This document shows, one piece after another, positions 20,150 through 31,800 of a stretch of 64,000 nucleotides of DNA. The DNA comes from Rhea pennata. Its lineage: Eukaryota; Chordata; Aves; Rheiformes; Rheidae. The notes under the pieces were generated by a model that was given only the letters and a program-made list of their open reading frames with translations, did not search any database and had not been told where the DNA came from. The stretch covers positions 216,776,876 to 216,840,875 of the forward strand of contig NC_084663.1 of the NCBI RefSeq assembly GCF_028389875.1, in the 5' to 3' direction. The position numbers and the translations under genes are program-made. The stretch's first letter is position 1; every line of letters starts with the position of its first letter.

Positions 20150-23100
20150 TCCTAAAGCTGCTGAGCAGCTCTCAGTGGCCTGTGCTTGTTCCCACGTTAG
20201 GAGCCCTCCTAATTATGTCACGAACATGGTATCATGATGCTTACAGATCTTGGGTTGTGGAAGGTTTAAGCAACATTTCCCATCACTAGGGTGAGCTCTG
20301 GCAGTGCCTCCAGCACCCCAGACTGTTGCGCAGAAGGCAAGCCTGAGGGCACTTTTGGGAGGGAGTGCTTTGAAGGTGGCTGGGCAGGTGGAGGAGGCTA
20401 TGCCCACACTGGTGCCTAGACTGGTTTGACTCAGCCAGCATAGTCTTTGTCCTAGCCCTGGCAGCTTTAGTAGATGTGCTGCATACTATGGCTTCAGGAG
20501 CTCCCAGTCTCTTTCCTGCTGCTGCAGAGTCCAAGTCAGGAAGAGAAGGACAATGGGAAAACCACCTGCCTGGGCCAAGCTGCCATCTCTCCCACGCTAG
20601 AGCCACAGAGCAGCAATCTAGAGCAGCTGCTGAGGCAGGGGGCCCAGAGGAGCTCTCCAGCTTCAGAAGCAGCATGAGGCATTGCTGGAAAAGTGGGCTG
20701 ATGCTTGGATTGCTGCAAGATAGATGGAGGTCTTTGCTGGGAAAGGCCAGGGCTGGAGCAGTACCTCTAGCCCTGCTGTGCAGGTGCTGCATTCCCGCTG
20801 GGCACAGCTCAGAGGTGATGGTGGTGTGTGCCCAGGCAGGCAGTACCTGCTGCAGACCTTCAGCCTTGCTCCCCATGGGTGAGGGGAGACAGCCAGGAGA
20901 GCCAGTGGGGCACAACTGGCATCTTCCTTTTTTACAGAGCCACTGTAACCCACGTGCCCTGCCGCCCCCCCAAACTCCTGTCTGGTCTCCAAGATGCATC
21001 CCATAGTCTCCTTCTCCTCTGCACCAAGGCCAGCTCTCCTGTCTTCTAGGAACCACCAGCCCCATTCCCCTTTCTTGTGGGATGCCAGCATTTCCATTTG
21101 GGCGCTGCCCATAGCGTGAGCACCAATGCAGAGCCCCAGGGCATTTCTGGTCCCCACAATTGGAAGCACATGTGGGCTGTATAGAGTTTCCATGCATGTA
21201 TCACTGTGTGGTTTGCAGCAGCTGGAGTTGGTTTTCTGCCCGAAGCTGCGCAGTTCAGCTCTGCAGGGCCGGGGGAACTCGCAGAGGAGCTGTATGGGGA
21301 GACGTCAGCCTTGGGAATGCAGGGGAGGGGCTGACACGCAGGGCATGGAGGTGCAGGGCTGCCTTGCAGGGATGAGACCCAGTGCTACCAAGAGGCTTCA
21401 GAGGAACAACCTGGCATCCCCTTGCCCCTGTTTGAGCCCTGTCCTTTCACCTTGCTGGTGGGAAGAGCTTTCTGCTGGGCTCTCTGAGGGTTCATGAGCC
21501 ATGTGGCAGCAGCTGTCTGTCAAGGCTGGAAGTCATCCTGTCCTAATGCACATGGGTGGTCCCAAAGCAGGGCTCTGCCCAGCTGGAGCTGTCCCTGTGG
21601 GCTGTCCCTTCCCACTGCCCTAAAGGAAAGGGACAGAGGCACTCAGGATGTCTGAGGAGGTGCATGGGGCCTGAGCAGCTGCTGGGCAGTGCACCATCAC
21701 TGCGCCCAGGCCATATCTGGCTGCTGCTGGCCTGCACACTGTGATCCCAGACATACGGTGCTCGCTGCTCCCCAGTCCTGCACCCAACTGCTGGCCCTCA
21801 CTGCACCCTGGTCCCACCATTGCCCAGGCCCACTGCCACCTCACCACCATAGGCGGTGCCCCAGCCTCCCATGCCCCCATCGTTCTGCACCCTGGCGAGG
21901 CCCCATCTCCATGTGGCACTGACCCCACAGCTGCAGTTGCAGGCTGAGGGGACTCACTGCTGCTCAGCTGCAACACACGTTGGCCGGGGTGCTGGGCGGG
22001 GTGTGCTGCTGGAGAGCTGCAGCCCAGCCTGCTGTCCAGCTGGTTACAGCTTTGGGCAGGATTTTAAATGGGATGAGATTTGCAGGAGATTATTTCCTAG
22101 ATCTGTCTGGCCAGCAAGGATTAGGGTACTCTTACAGAGCTAATTACTCTAACAAGCATCTGCTGTTAGTCTGCAGTGCTGGTTTGCAGCAGGCAGGGAG
22201 CAGAGAGGGGGAGCATCTCGTGAAGCCATCAGGGCATACTGGGTGGAGTGGGACCTCCTGACCCAGCTTCCCAGAGCCCTGCACGCTCTGGACTTCCTCA
22301 GATGCTGCTCCCACAGAAGAGGTAAGCGTGCCCTGGTGCCTTCCCGCCCCCTCTGGGCAGCTGGGACTGCCTGGTCTCATGCTGTGCCAGGAGAGGAGAA
22401 GTGTCAGCAAGGTCCTTTCTGCTGGCCAAAGACCCTTCTGCTGCTGGTCAGGACATTCCACTGGCACTGGGCAAAGTGGGAGACAGATGATGTCAGATTA
22501 CATTATAAAGGAGCACAGAGGAACAGTGGCGGGCAGGGGGACCCCAACAGCCCAGAGAAAGGGGCACCCTTCCATCTCCCCCAGGCTGTCCCAGGAGAGC
22601 CGTCAGCCCATACTCCAGCATCACCATCAAAATGAGTCAATAGGAGCAGCTCTCAGAGCACCCCATTGACCAAGGGGGCTACTGCCTTGGAGTGTGAGAT
22701 GCAGTGAAGAGCGTTTTAGGATTGTACAAGACTTATCATGAGATGCTTGGGGGGCTACTGCTGAGTATGTCTGTGTGTTGTTCTGCATGGCTGCCATGTG
22801 CATACATGTGTATGTGGATTGCGCATGTGTGTTTGTGTATGTACCCACTGAGAATACATGCCCAGCCACACTACTGCCGGATCTAGTAGCGCAGAGCTGT
22901 AGCAATCTCACCTATGTTGGCTGCCAGATTCAGCTGCTTCTAACAGGAAGGGTTTGCATGGTACAATCATGAATGTGTGTGCATGTGGCTTGGCCAGGCA
23001 GTGTATGTGACAGTGCACGTGTGGCACAGCAGTGCACATGCAGCATACCAATGTGTGCACAGTACAGCAATGCGTGTGCAGCATGGTAGTGCATGTACAA

Positions 23101-23410
23101 CATACCAATGTGCGTGCTGTGCAGCCCACACAGCCACCCTGTGCAACTGCCCTGAGCACTGCTGGAAGAGTCAGGGCACCTGGGCTGGGCCAGCAGCACT
23201 CTACTCAAGCTCTTCACATCCTCCACTGCACTCAAGGCTGAAATACCTGCACCTTGTGTGCTATCCGGACATGGTGCAGACCCCACCTGGGGGCAGCCCC
23301 TGACAAGCCCCACAAGGCCTGGGCATTCTCCTGCCCTGACAGCACCTCCCCCAGCACCAGCAGGGCAACAACACTGGCACAGCACAAGCCCCCAGCAGCA
23401 GTGACCACAC
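20150..23410. other. Intergenic region between TPP1 promoter and DCHS1 3' end
   Basis: About 3.3 kb without supported exons, RNA genes or transposons. Open frames up to about 300 codons occur on both strands, but they overlap one another and lack domains, splice context or codon structure. An AT-rich pocket with a TAATTA core is at 22050-22155, and alternating purine-pyrimidine GTGCATG-type sequence is at 22780-23125. Confidence 0.6.
22780..23125. repeat. Degenerate TG/CATG-rich low-complexity tract
   Basis: Alternating purine-pyrimidine motifs such as TGTGTGCATGTG, GTGCACATGCAGCATACC and CAATGTGTGCACAG recur irregularly. They resemble a decayed (TG)n-derived minisatellite with Z-DNA potential. 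Confidence 0.5.
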
Positions 23411-23434
23411 TCATTTCTGTACAAACAACTGTGG

Positions 23435-23440
23435 TTTATT
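23435..23440 (-). terminator. DCHS1: DCHS1 poly(A) signal AATAAA
   Basis: TTTATT on the + strand, giving AATAAACCACAG on the coding strand. It is the only canonical hexamer I found between the DCHS1 stop codon and the TPP1 promoter. Confidence 0.65.
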
Positions 23441-23890
23441 AAGGCATTTCTTTGAGAAGTTGGCACTTGGGTCCAGGCCATGCTAGAGCGGCCCGGCGTG
23501 CAGGCCGACGAGCAGTGCCCAATACATGCAGCTCAGCAAGACACGATACAAAAGGTACAAACAAAGTAGAAAACAGGAATCGTAGTACAATGTGTAAAAA
23601 TAAATAACTGGAGGCTTGGCTCCCGGCTGGGCAGCCCATGCTGCATCTCCCTGCCCAGAGCGGGGCCACTGTGTCTGACTCCCCTGCAGGGCTTGTGGGG
23701 ACAACCCCTCAGAGCTTGCCCCAGGCATACAGGGGATGGAGCCACATGACCACTGGCCTGCGCGGGGCTTGGCCAGGAGAGGCCCCAGGCCACCGTCCCC
23801 GGGGCTGGCTTGGCCACCCTGCACAGCCCAAGTCCCCCTCTCGTCCCTGCTGCGCAGGCTGACTGCAGCCCCTGCAGATCCCCAGTGCCA

Positions 23891-23996
23891 CAGACCCCAT
23901 CCTGTGGTGCTACCCTGCACCCCAGGCAGCCCCCGCAGCTCCCACAGACCCCATCCTGCAGTGCTACCCTGCACCCCAGGCAGCCCCCGCAGCCGT
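23891..23996 (-). repeat. 53-bp tandem duplication in DCHS1 3' UTR
   Basis: Two consecutive copies begin CAGACCCCATCCTG at 23891 and 23944 and share the block TGCACCCCAGGCAGCCCC. They differ at about two positions. Confidence 0.85.
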
Positions 23997-24627
23997 GAGC
24001 ATCATGGGAACAGTGTGCAGCAATGTACCTGCAGCAAGGGGACAGCCACAGCAAGGGAAGAGTTGTGGTGAAGGGACAGTCATGGTGAAGGGATGGCGGT
24101 GGCATGGGGACAGCACGATGAGGGGACAGCCATGGCATGGGGATGCCAGCAGTATGGGGATGGCTGGGGCCTGGGCTGGGCTGAAGGCTGTGGCATGCAC
24201 AGGGAGAGGTTTGGGGCTGAAATGCTGACAAAGATGGGACAGCAGTGACAGATGGCTATGAGCTAGAACTAACAGGAGTGGGCAAAAGTGGTGCATTTTG
24301 GCTGCTGTGATAAAACATTTGGGACTGGGTTGCAGCCATGGTGCTGACAGGTTTTGGCTGAAGGTAGGAGGAAAAGGAGTAGGATAAGAAAAAAAAATCT
24401 GAAACACCTTGAACAGCCCAAAACCACCTTCTCAGATGGCAGGGTGCCCTGCAGTACTACACACATGCTGCCACAGTGGCCCTGCACCATGGCTTTGCGC
24501 AGGCCTGGCAGCCATGAGCCACCCAGCCGCAGGCAGCAGCTGCAGGTGCTGCAAGCACCACACCACCATGCGATGCTACTGGCTGGGGCCTTCGGGCAGC
24601 ACAGTACAGTGCATGAGTGGTGCTAGC

Positions 24628-24643
24628 GGGGGGGGGGGGGGGG
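24628..24643 (+). repeat. G homopolymer (16 G)
   Basis: Uninterrupted run in the DCHS1 3' UTR; a second run of 14 G lies at 24960-24973. Both would be C runs in the mRNA. Confidence 0.8.
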
Positions 24644-26245
24644 CCAGCCCCTGGAAAGTGTGTCTCCATCTGGAGCTCACAGCGCGATGGCAAAGAGCAG
24701 CATACAGCAGCCCCAGGCAGTGGGCTGGGGCCAGGCCAGGGCTATGGAATCCCAGCATTGCAGAGGTGTCCCAGCCTGTCCTGAGAACATTGCAAGGCCC
24801 TGGGGGAGGCCTGTCACCCACTGTCCCATGCTGTGACTGCCAGACACCATGCTAGCCCTACTAGGCAATTTGAGCTTCTGGAGTTTGTGGCTTTTGGAGG
24901 CACCCCTGCCTGCTGCCCTTCAGCAGGGGCTGGCCACCAAGCCTGGGGCAGATGGAGCTGGGGGGGGGGGGGGCACCTGGGTTGCTGACTAGTGTTGATG
25001 AGCAGCTGCCTTGCTGCTTTCCCAGGAGCTTGGGCTGACGCAGCCCTCATGCTGTTGCTCCCCTCAGCCCTACTGCGCAGCATCCCCCTGACATTCCTAG
25101 CCCGTCTGGGCATCATTGCCCTGATGCCCCAGCCTGTCCAGACAGCATTGCCCCAACGCCTCCAGCCCATCCATGTGCCTGGGCAGCACCACCTGAAACC
25201 CCCAGCCTGCACATGCGCCCAAGTGGCATTGCCCAGCCTGCTCAGGCAGCACTGCCCCAATGCACACAGCCTGCCCTTGCACCCAGGCAGCATCACCCCA
25301 ACACCCCCAGCCTGAGCTAGTGGCATTGGCTTGAGGCCCCCAGTCATCCCAGGCAGCATTGCTCCAATGTCCCCAGCCGGCCTGTGGTTAGGATGGGCAC
25401 CAGGGAGTTGTGAATGGCCTCTCTGGGAAAAAGGCTCCTGTGTGGGGCAGGGACCCAGCCTCTCAACCTGGGCCCTGAGGAACAAGGCCCCTGGCAGCCC
25501 TGGGAGGGAGATCCCTTTAGAGGGCACACACAATACACAGTGGTGGAAGATGGAAGAGCTTGGAGGATCCCAAAGGACTCCCCCCCCCCCTGCTCTCCAA
25601 GGCATAGCTAAGCAAACAGTGGACACTAACCTCTCCTCTCCCTCCAGCTGCAATGGGATGGGGTTTGTCCTGTATCAGGAAGCAGGATCAGCCATCCGCA
25701 GCCCCACAGGCAGCAAGGCAGGCCATGCAGTTGTGCCTGCTGGGTGGTGCATCCCTGCCCTGGGATCACCCCTGGCCTGCAGGCCCCACAGGGAAGGGCC
25801 CGGGTCCTGGCTCAGCAGGGATGGGCCAGCCTCCTGCTGCACCCAGGCTGCTGTGAGCCATGCCAGGGCAGGGGCCAGGGAGCAGCAAGGTCTGCAGTCG
25901 GCAGGGCTAGTGCACCCAGCTGCTCCCAGCCATTCAGAGCAGAGTACCATGAAGCAAGGTCACGTCTGTTGCCCACCACGAGCAGTACAAGGAACCACAG
26001 CTTCGGGGTGTTGGTGCTGGGATCAGCAGTCCACAGGGCATCAAAACCAGCACCAAATCTGCCAGCCCACAGGGAGTGATGGGAACCAACAGCCTCAGAG
26101 GACATGGAAACCCGTGGCTCATGGAGACATCAGGGCAGGCAAGGTGCTGGGACAGCAGGACCAGCACCTGTGTGGAGCAGCCCTGGCATTGTCCCTGCTC
26201 CCAGCCCCATGGCCATGGGGGCAGGGGAGTCCATGGGGCCCGGGG

Positions 26246-28863
26246 CTAAATCCTGAGCTCAGCCTCCTCGGGGGGCTCCAGTGAGTGTTCGGCACTGATA
26301 GTGGAGGCAGAGGGCCCCTGCGAGATGCCAAAGGGCGAGACCACAGGGGAGCGGGCAGCCAGCGGGGACAGCGAGGGGGAGAAGCTGGGTGACATGGCGG
26401 AGGATGAGATAGAGCCCTCATGGCTGATGGGCGAGCGGCGCAGAGAGGATGGATGCGGGAAGGTCCTGCCCGCAGGTGGCTTGGGAGGCACGGACTTGGC
26501 ACCCGGATGGGCCACTGAGGTGATGAGGGGCGGGGGATCAATGCGGGGCTTGGGCTCTGCCTTGGGCTTGGCTGGGAAGGGCTTGCGCAGGGAGCTCTCA
26601 TCCTTGAGCCGGGCGATCTCTGTGAAGACACTGGCCAGTGGCTGGAACTGGGGGCACCAGTTCAGCAGGTAATCCCAATTGTAGCTGCCACGGAGCTCCT
26701 CGTCGCTGGCCACGATGGCGGTGAGAGAACCCTCCACAGAGGGCTTGCCATCCTCAGGGAAGGTGTAGTCCTGGGGCTGAGAGGAGACGCTGAGGCCACA
26801 GCGCACACCAAGGAAGGCGCTGCCTCCCCCGTCCTCACGATACAGCTGCGGGGGCTGCCCCGGCAGCAGCAGCCCTGAGCCCTTCTTGCTCTTGAACCAC
26901 TGGGCACTTTCCAAGGCAGCCGGCTCACAGGAGATGTCAGACAGCTGGTCAGCATCTTGCTGGATGCCAGAGTCAGGGCCACGGGCAGAGATGTGCTCCT
27001 GCATGGAGGCTGTGATGCTGGCCACACGTGGGTACTCGTTAATCATCCGGATCTCGTCATCCTCAGCAGCCTCAGCAGAGCCTCGGCCACTGGAATGTGA
27101 GGGGTCCAGGGAGCCACCTCGTGTGTAGGGCCCTGCTGGCTCACCCCCATACCCTGGCAGGGCCTGATGGTAAATATGCTCGCCTCCGGGCAGCGTTGGC
27201 TCCTCATGGCCAAGCTTCTGCAGAGAGCTGCTCTGTGCGCGGCCCAGTTGCCCATCGCCCTCTGGCTTCTTGTGCCCCCGGCGGTGGCGGGAGCGGACTA
27301 GTGCCAGCACAATGGCCACAGCAGCCAGCACCACCACGACGCCTAGCGAAGCTGCCACAGCCACCACCAGCAGCAGGTTGAGGTCTGGGGCCAGGCCAAA
27401 GGATGTATGCGTGACGTCAATGGTGACCTGTGCAGAGGCCGAGCGGGAGGCAGGCAGGGGGCTGCGTGCCTGCACTTCCAGGCTCATTTCACGTGGCTCC
27501 CTCTTGGCACGCCCAGCCCCAGCTTGGGGTTGGCTGTCCACACGCAGGTAGATGGTGCCTGTGGTCTGGTTGACAGCAAAGTAAGGTGAGGGCTTCGCAA
27601 GGGAGTACAGCACAACGCCATCAGCCCCTTCATCCTCATCTGTTGCCAGCACCCGCCCAATGCTCTGTCCTTTGCGGGCACCCTCAGGAACCTCGAAGCT
27701 GAAGGAGGGGCTCAAGAAGATGGGATCATATTCATCCTCCCCTGTCACTAGGATCCGCACAGTCACAGTGGCAGAGGCATTGCCAGCATCAGTGGCCCTG
27801 ACCAGGAGCTGGAAGGCCTTGGCCCGTTCATAGTCAAAGGTGAGGCGTGAGCGCAGCTCCCCAGAGCTGCTGTTGATGGCAAATGCGTCCCGGCCCTCTG
27901 CCATGCCAGGATCCCCAACCAGCTGCTCCAGCACTGCATACTGCAGCTCCCCAAAGATGCCAGTGTCTGCATCAACAGCACGCAGTGTGGTGACCAGTGT
28001 GCCAGGCGGCAGGTTCTCCCTCATGCTGGCGCTCAGCACCTCCACTGGGAAGTAAGGCTTGTTATCGTTGACATCTTTCACTTCAATGGCTACAGGCACC
28101 AGTGCAAAATGCTCCCCTGGCACATCTGTGGCCTGCACTACGAGGGCATGCAGTGCCTGAGCCTCTCGGTCCAGAGGCCGTGCCAGGCACAGAGCCCCTG
28201 TGCTCTCATGAAGTTGGAAGATCCCAGGCTGGTCACCTGAGCTGATGGTGTAGCGCACGCGGCCCCGAGGCCCTGAGTCAGCATCCTGAGCCACCACACG
28301 CAGCAGCTCTGTGCCAGGGGGTGTGCTCTCACTCACCGCTGTGCGGTACTCACCTCGGGTGAACATGGGTGGGTTGTCATTGATGTCCCGCACAGTGATG
28401 AGCACAGGCACTGTGGCACTGCGCTGTGGCAGGCCTCGGTCAGAGGCTGCCACAGTGAGGTTGTAGAGTGGGATGGCCTCGAAGTCCAAGGGCTCCACAA
28501 GCACCAAGGCACCCTGCATGTGGAGGTGCCCCCCTACCCAGGCCACCCGGCTCTCCACCTGGAAGGCATTGCCACCATTGCCACTGACAATGGTGTAGTC
28601 GAAGCCAGCATTCTCCCGAGAGAGGTCAGCATCGCCTGCCTCCAGTGTCAGCACCGTGGTTCCGGGGCGCAGGTCCTCAGGGATGCTGGTATTGTAGTGT
28701 GGTGCCTTGAAGATGGGGCTGTGGTCGTTCACATCCAGCACCTGGAGCTGCACCGTGGCCCATGCCGAGAGGCTGGGAGAGCCATGGTCACGAGCCTCCA
28801 CCACCAGGTCCAAGGTGGGCTGGCTGGCATCAAACTCCACCCGCCGGATGGTAAACAGGGTCC
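26246..28863 (-). CDS. DCHS1: DCHS1 last exon: final cadherin repeats, transmembrane helix, cytoplasmic tail
   Basis: This 2618-bp exon encodes the last cadherin repeats (linkers DVNDHSPIF, DINDNPPMF, DVNDNKPYF, GEDEYDPIF), a membrane-proximal stretch, a hydrophobic helix around 27294-27382 (core LLLVVAVAASLGVVVVLAAV) and a stop-transfer RSRHRRGHKK. The tail of about 350 residues is rich in Ser, Pro and Gly and ends EAELRI. It contains the moderately conserved blocks DEIRMINEYPRVASI, GSYNWDYLLNWCPQFQPLAS and VFTEIARLKDE, typical of Dachsous tails. It is uninterrupted, with its acceptor at 28864. Confidence 0.95.
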
Positions 28864-31800
28864 CTGTGAGGGCACAGAGCCAGGGTCAACATGGTGCCAG
28901 CAAGGAGCTGTACAAGTTATCAGGGATATTGGCTCGAGGGATGGGCATCCAGGATGCCATGATAGGGAGGCTCACTGGCCACCACCATGTTTGCCTCACT
29001 AGCTGCCCTAGACAGCTGCCTGGTGAGGGGCTGAGCTGGGGTGAGCACAGAGGGCACCCCCCTCCACAGGAACCATTGGAGCAACCCACAGCATGGTCCC
29101 CATGCAGCAGCCAGCCCCACGCACCGTTGCTGGGGTCAATGGCAACATCAGGGCTGGGCACAGCCAAGTGGTAGGTGACATCCCCATTGCTGCCTGAGTC
29201 CAGGTCGTTGGCACTGATGGTGAGAATGATGCTGCCAGCAGGCGTGTGCTCCTGCAATGTCACCTGGAGGAAGATGGAGCAACAGTCAGCACTCCCCCAT
29301 GTGGGATTCTATTCCCCCCCTCTTCTCGGAACCAGCTGGGTGGGGAGAAGGCATGGGGCCAGCTGGGACAGCAATAGCCAGGCTGTCCCTGCTCAGCCCT
29401 GGTCAGGGCCTTCCCCACTTTTGCACCAGGGCTGTGGCTGGAACATTAAGTGGGCCTGCCCTGCATGCATAGCACTCAGCCTTTCAGATGTGACTTCTGA
29501 TCAGCTTCAGCTTTCAACTACTCGTCCTTTAGCTTTCTCTGATAAGCAAAAGAACTCTAATAGCTGCTATTTTCTCTACAAAAGATAATCTAGACAAATC
29601 AAAATACCCCTTAGCTTTTTGGTGTGCCAGAGTTTGGTTTGCCAAACACTTACAAACAGATAGTACTCCACTACTCATTGTTCTCCCACCCCTCAAGTAT
29701 TCCCGTGGCTTCATTCCTGAACAGCTTTCAATATCCTTTTTAAAATTGTGGCCACTAAAATGGGAAGCAGTAGCCAACAGTGTTTCTTTTTGAGATCAAA
29801 TGCAGAAGCAGACCTGCTTCCCAGCTTCCTGCATCTCTGCTCCAGAGATGCATCACATTGCACTGGTTGGTTTTTGCCTAATGACCTGCCTGGTAGGACC
29901 CAGGCCAAGTCCTCACCAGAAACACTTGTCCAGGTCATGACACATCTCCCAGTGATTCTGGCTTTCCCACTGGTCCCCTGAGGATGGTCTGCATGCAGCT
30001 GTGCAGGCTTGCAGCTGCTGATTGCAGTGCTGTGTACCTGGCCTCAGTCTGCTGCCTGCACCACAGGGACAGCATGAGGGGAAGCAGGATGTAGGTGGCA
30101 GCAGGATGTGGATGGGAAGCCCTTGGAGGATAGCGGTCAGGATGGGCTTAGATCCATCTCCATGGGGACCTTTGCTCTGGTCAGCCCTCAACAGGCCAGG
30201 TGAGCCATGCCAGGTGGAATAGCAGAGGGGTTTGGGAAGGGAAAGTTTGCGCTGCCTGGCACTTGCAAGCTCAGGTGCCTGTGTGCACAGTACCTGGTAG
30301 AAGCCCTGGCTGAAAGTTGGTGCATTGTCATTCACATCCTCCACAACAATGGTCAGGTTGGCCTCAGTCTCATGGCGGGTGTCAGAAGCACGCAGGGTGA
30401 GGGTGTAGTGGCTGCGCTGTTCATAGTCCAGTGGTCCTGTCAGGGCAATGTGTCCCCCATAACGCAGCACACTGAATGTACCCATGGCATCGCCATCCAG
30501 CACAAGCGTATAGGAGAGCACGGGGCCTGAGTCCACATCATTCCCTGTTAGCTGGGCTATCTGGGTGCCTAGCAGTGTGTCTAGGAGGAAGTAAGGCATT
30601 ATTAGCAAGTGCCCTGTCTCTCTGGAGAGGACGAGACAAGGCTCACACTGAGGGAAAACAGCTCAGCCCAGAGATGGCAGCATTGAGGACAATGGGGAGA
30701 GGCTAGCAGCTCCCAGAGGCTAAGCAGGGCGGGCTGAGGCTAGAATGGGTACAGGACATGCAAGCCATGGGCAGAGAGCAGGCATAGGCAGCCAGAGCCA
30801 TTATAACATGGACAGGGGCTGAGGATGCATGGGGACTGCAGCAAGCTTCCTCAGGATGTGGCTGCAGCAGAGGGGCTATGCATCCCCAGCACCAGGCCTC
30901 CTCAGAGGAGTCAAAACCTAAGGGCAGGAGCAGTTCAGCCAACAAGGTCAGCGCAAGCCCGGCCCTGGCAAGGGGAGGGACAGGCCTCTCCAGGGACTTC
31001 TCCCCCACCCACAAGCCTCTGTTGGGCCTCCACTCCTCCACTCTGCAGCCCACATCACTTCACAGGGCTGAGATGCACTTACTCTCTGGGACTCGCACCT
31101 CCCAGGGCAAGGGGATGGTAGGGCTGTTGTCATTGATGTCCATCACCACAACAGTCAGTGTGGCAGAACCCACAAGAGGCGGCATCCCTCTGTCCATCGC
31201 CGTTACCACCAAACTGTGGGCAAGCACAAGGGTACCGCATCAGCACACACAGGACTCAGCATCTGCCCACAAGGTCCACAGACATGAGGCTGTAAGTGCA
31301 AGGAGCAATGCACATCTGGAGCACATGTATGGAGAAGGTTTGTATCCAGCATCTGGAGCATGTGAGTAGACAGTGGATATGAACACTGTGTCTGGATCAT
31401 GCAGTGGGTAGTGGATGCATTCACAGCCCCTGATACATGCACTTGAGACAACCCTCGTGTGGCTGGGAGCATTTGCAGGGCAGGTAATGGACACACCCAT
31501 AACATCTGCAGTTTGTGCAAGGTGCAGCAGTGTGGAATGGGTGCGGGGCAATGCAGGCAGAGCATCTTGGAGGATGCAGGGAGATGGGTCACAGCATTTG
31601 GAGCATATCTGGATGTTGGGAAATGCATGGAGGCTGTGTGTCTGGAAAGGTGATGGACATGTAAGTGAAATGAATGTCGTAAGCCTCCCCACGTCTGGGA
31701 AGAGGGCAGAGAGTTGTGTAGACAGAGTGTTTGTGTGAAGGGAGAGACCATAAGCTGGGGTGGAGCAGTGGCAGTTGTGCCCTGTATCTGGACCACACAT

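Larger units (their letters stand above)
23415..26245 (-). other. DCHS1: DCHS1 3' UTR
   Basis: The 2.8 kb between the DCHS1 stop and the first AATAAA on the coding strand. I saw no earlier AATAAA or ATTAAA, so the 3' UTR appears long. It contains a 53-bp tandem duplication (about 23891-23996), two G homopolymers (24628-24643 and 24960-24973) and a C run. No repeat family was recognised. Confidence 0.6.

Noticed and set aside
20286-21197. 303-codon minus-strand frame between TPP1 and DCHS1
   Set aside because: A nearly equal frame overlaps it on the same strand and another on the opposite strand. It has no homology I recognise and no poly(A) signal or promoter in the right place.
22780-23125. 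CRISPR-like or satellite array of GTGCATG repeats
   Set aside because: Spacing and units are irregular and the host is a vertebrate. It is a decayed TG-rich simple repeat.
23533-24231. 232-codon minus-strand frame in the DCHS1 3' UTR
   Set aside because: It is made of the 53-bp tandem duplication and simple Pro/His/Ser-rich sequence and lies downstream of the intact DCHS1 stop.
29460-29900. Old CR1 fragment in DCHS1 intron 19
   Set aside because: Only a few short phrases resemble CR1 and the order is unclear, so it was left as a remark under the intron.
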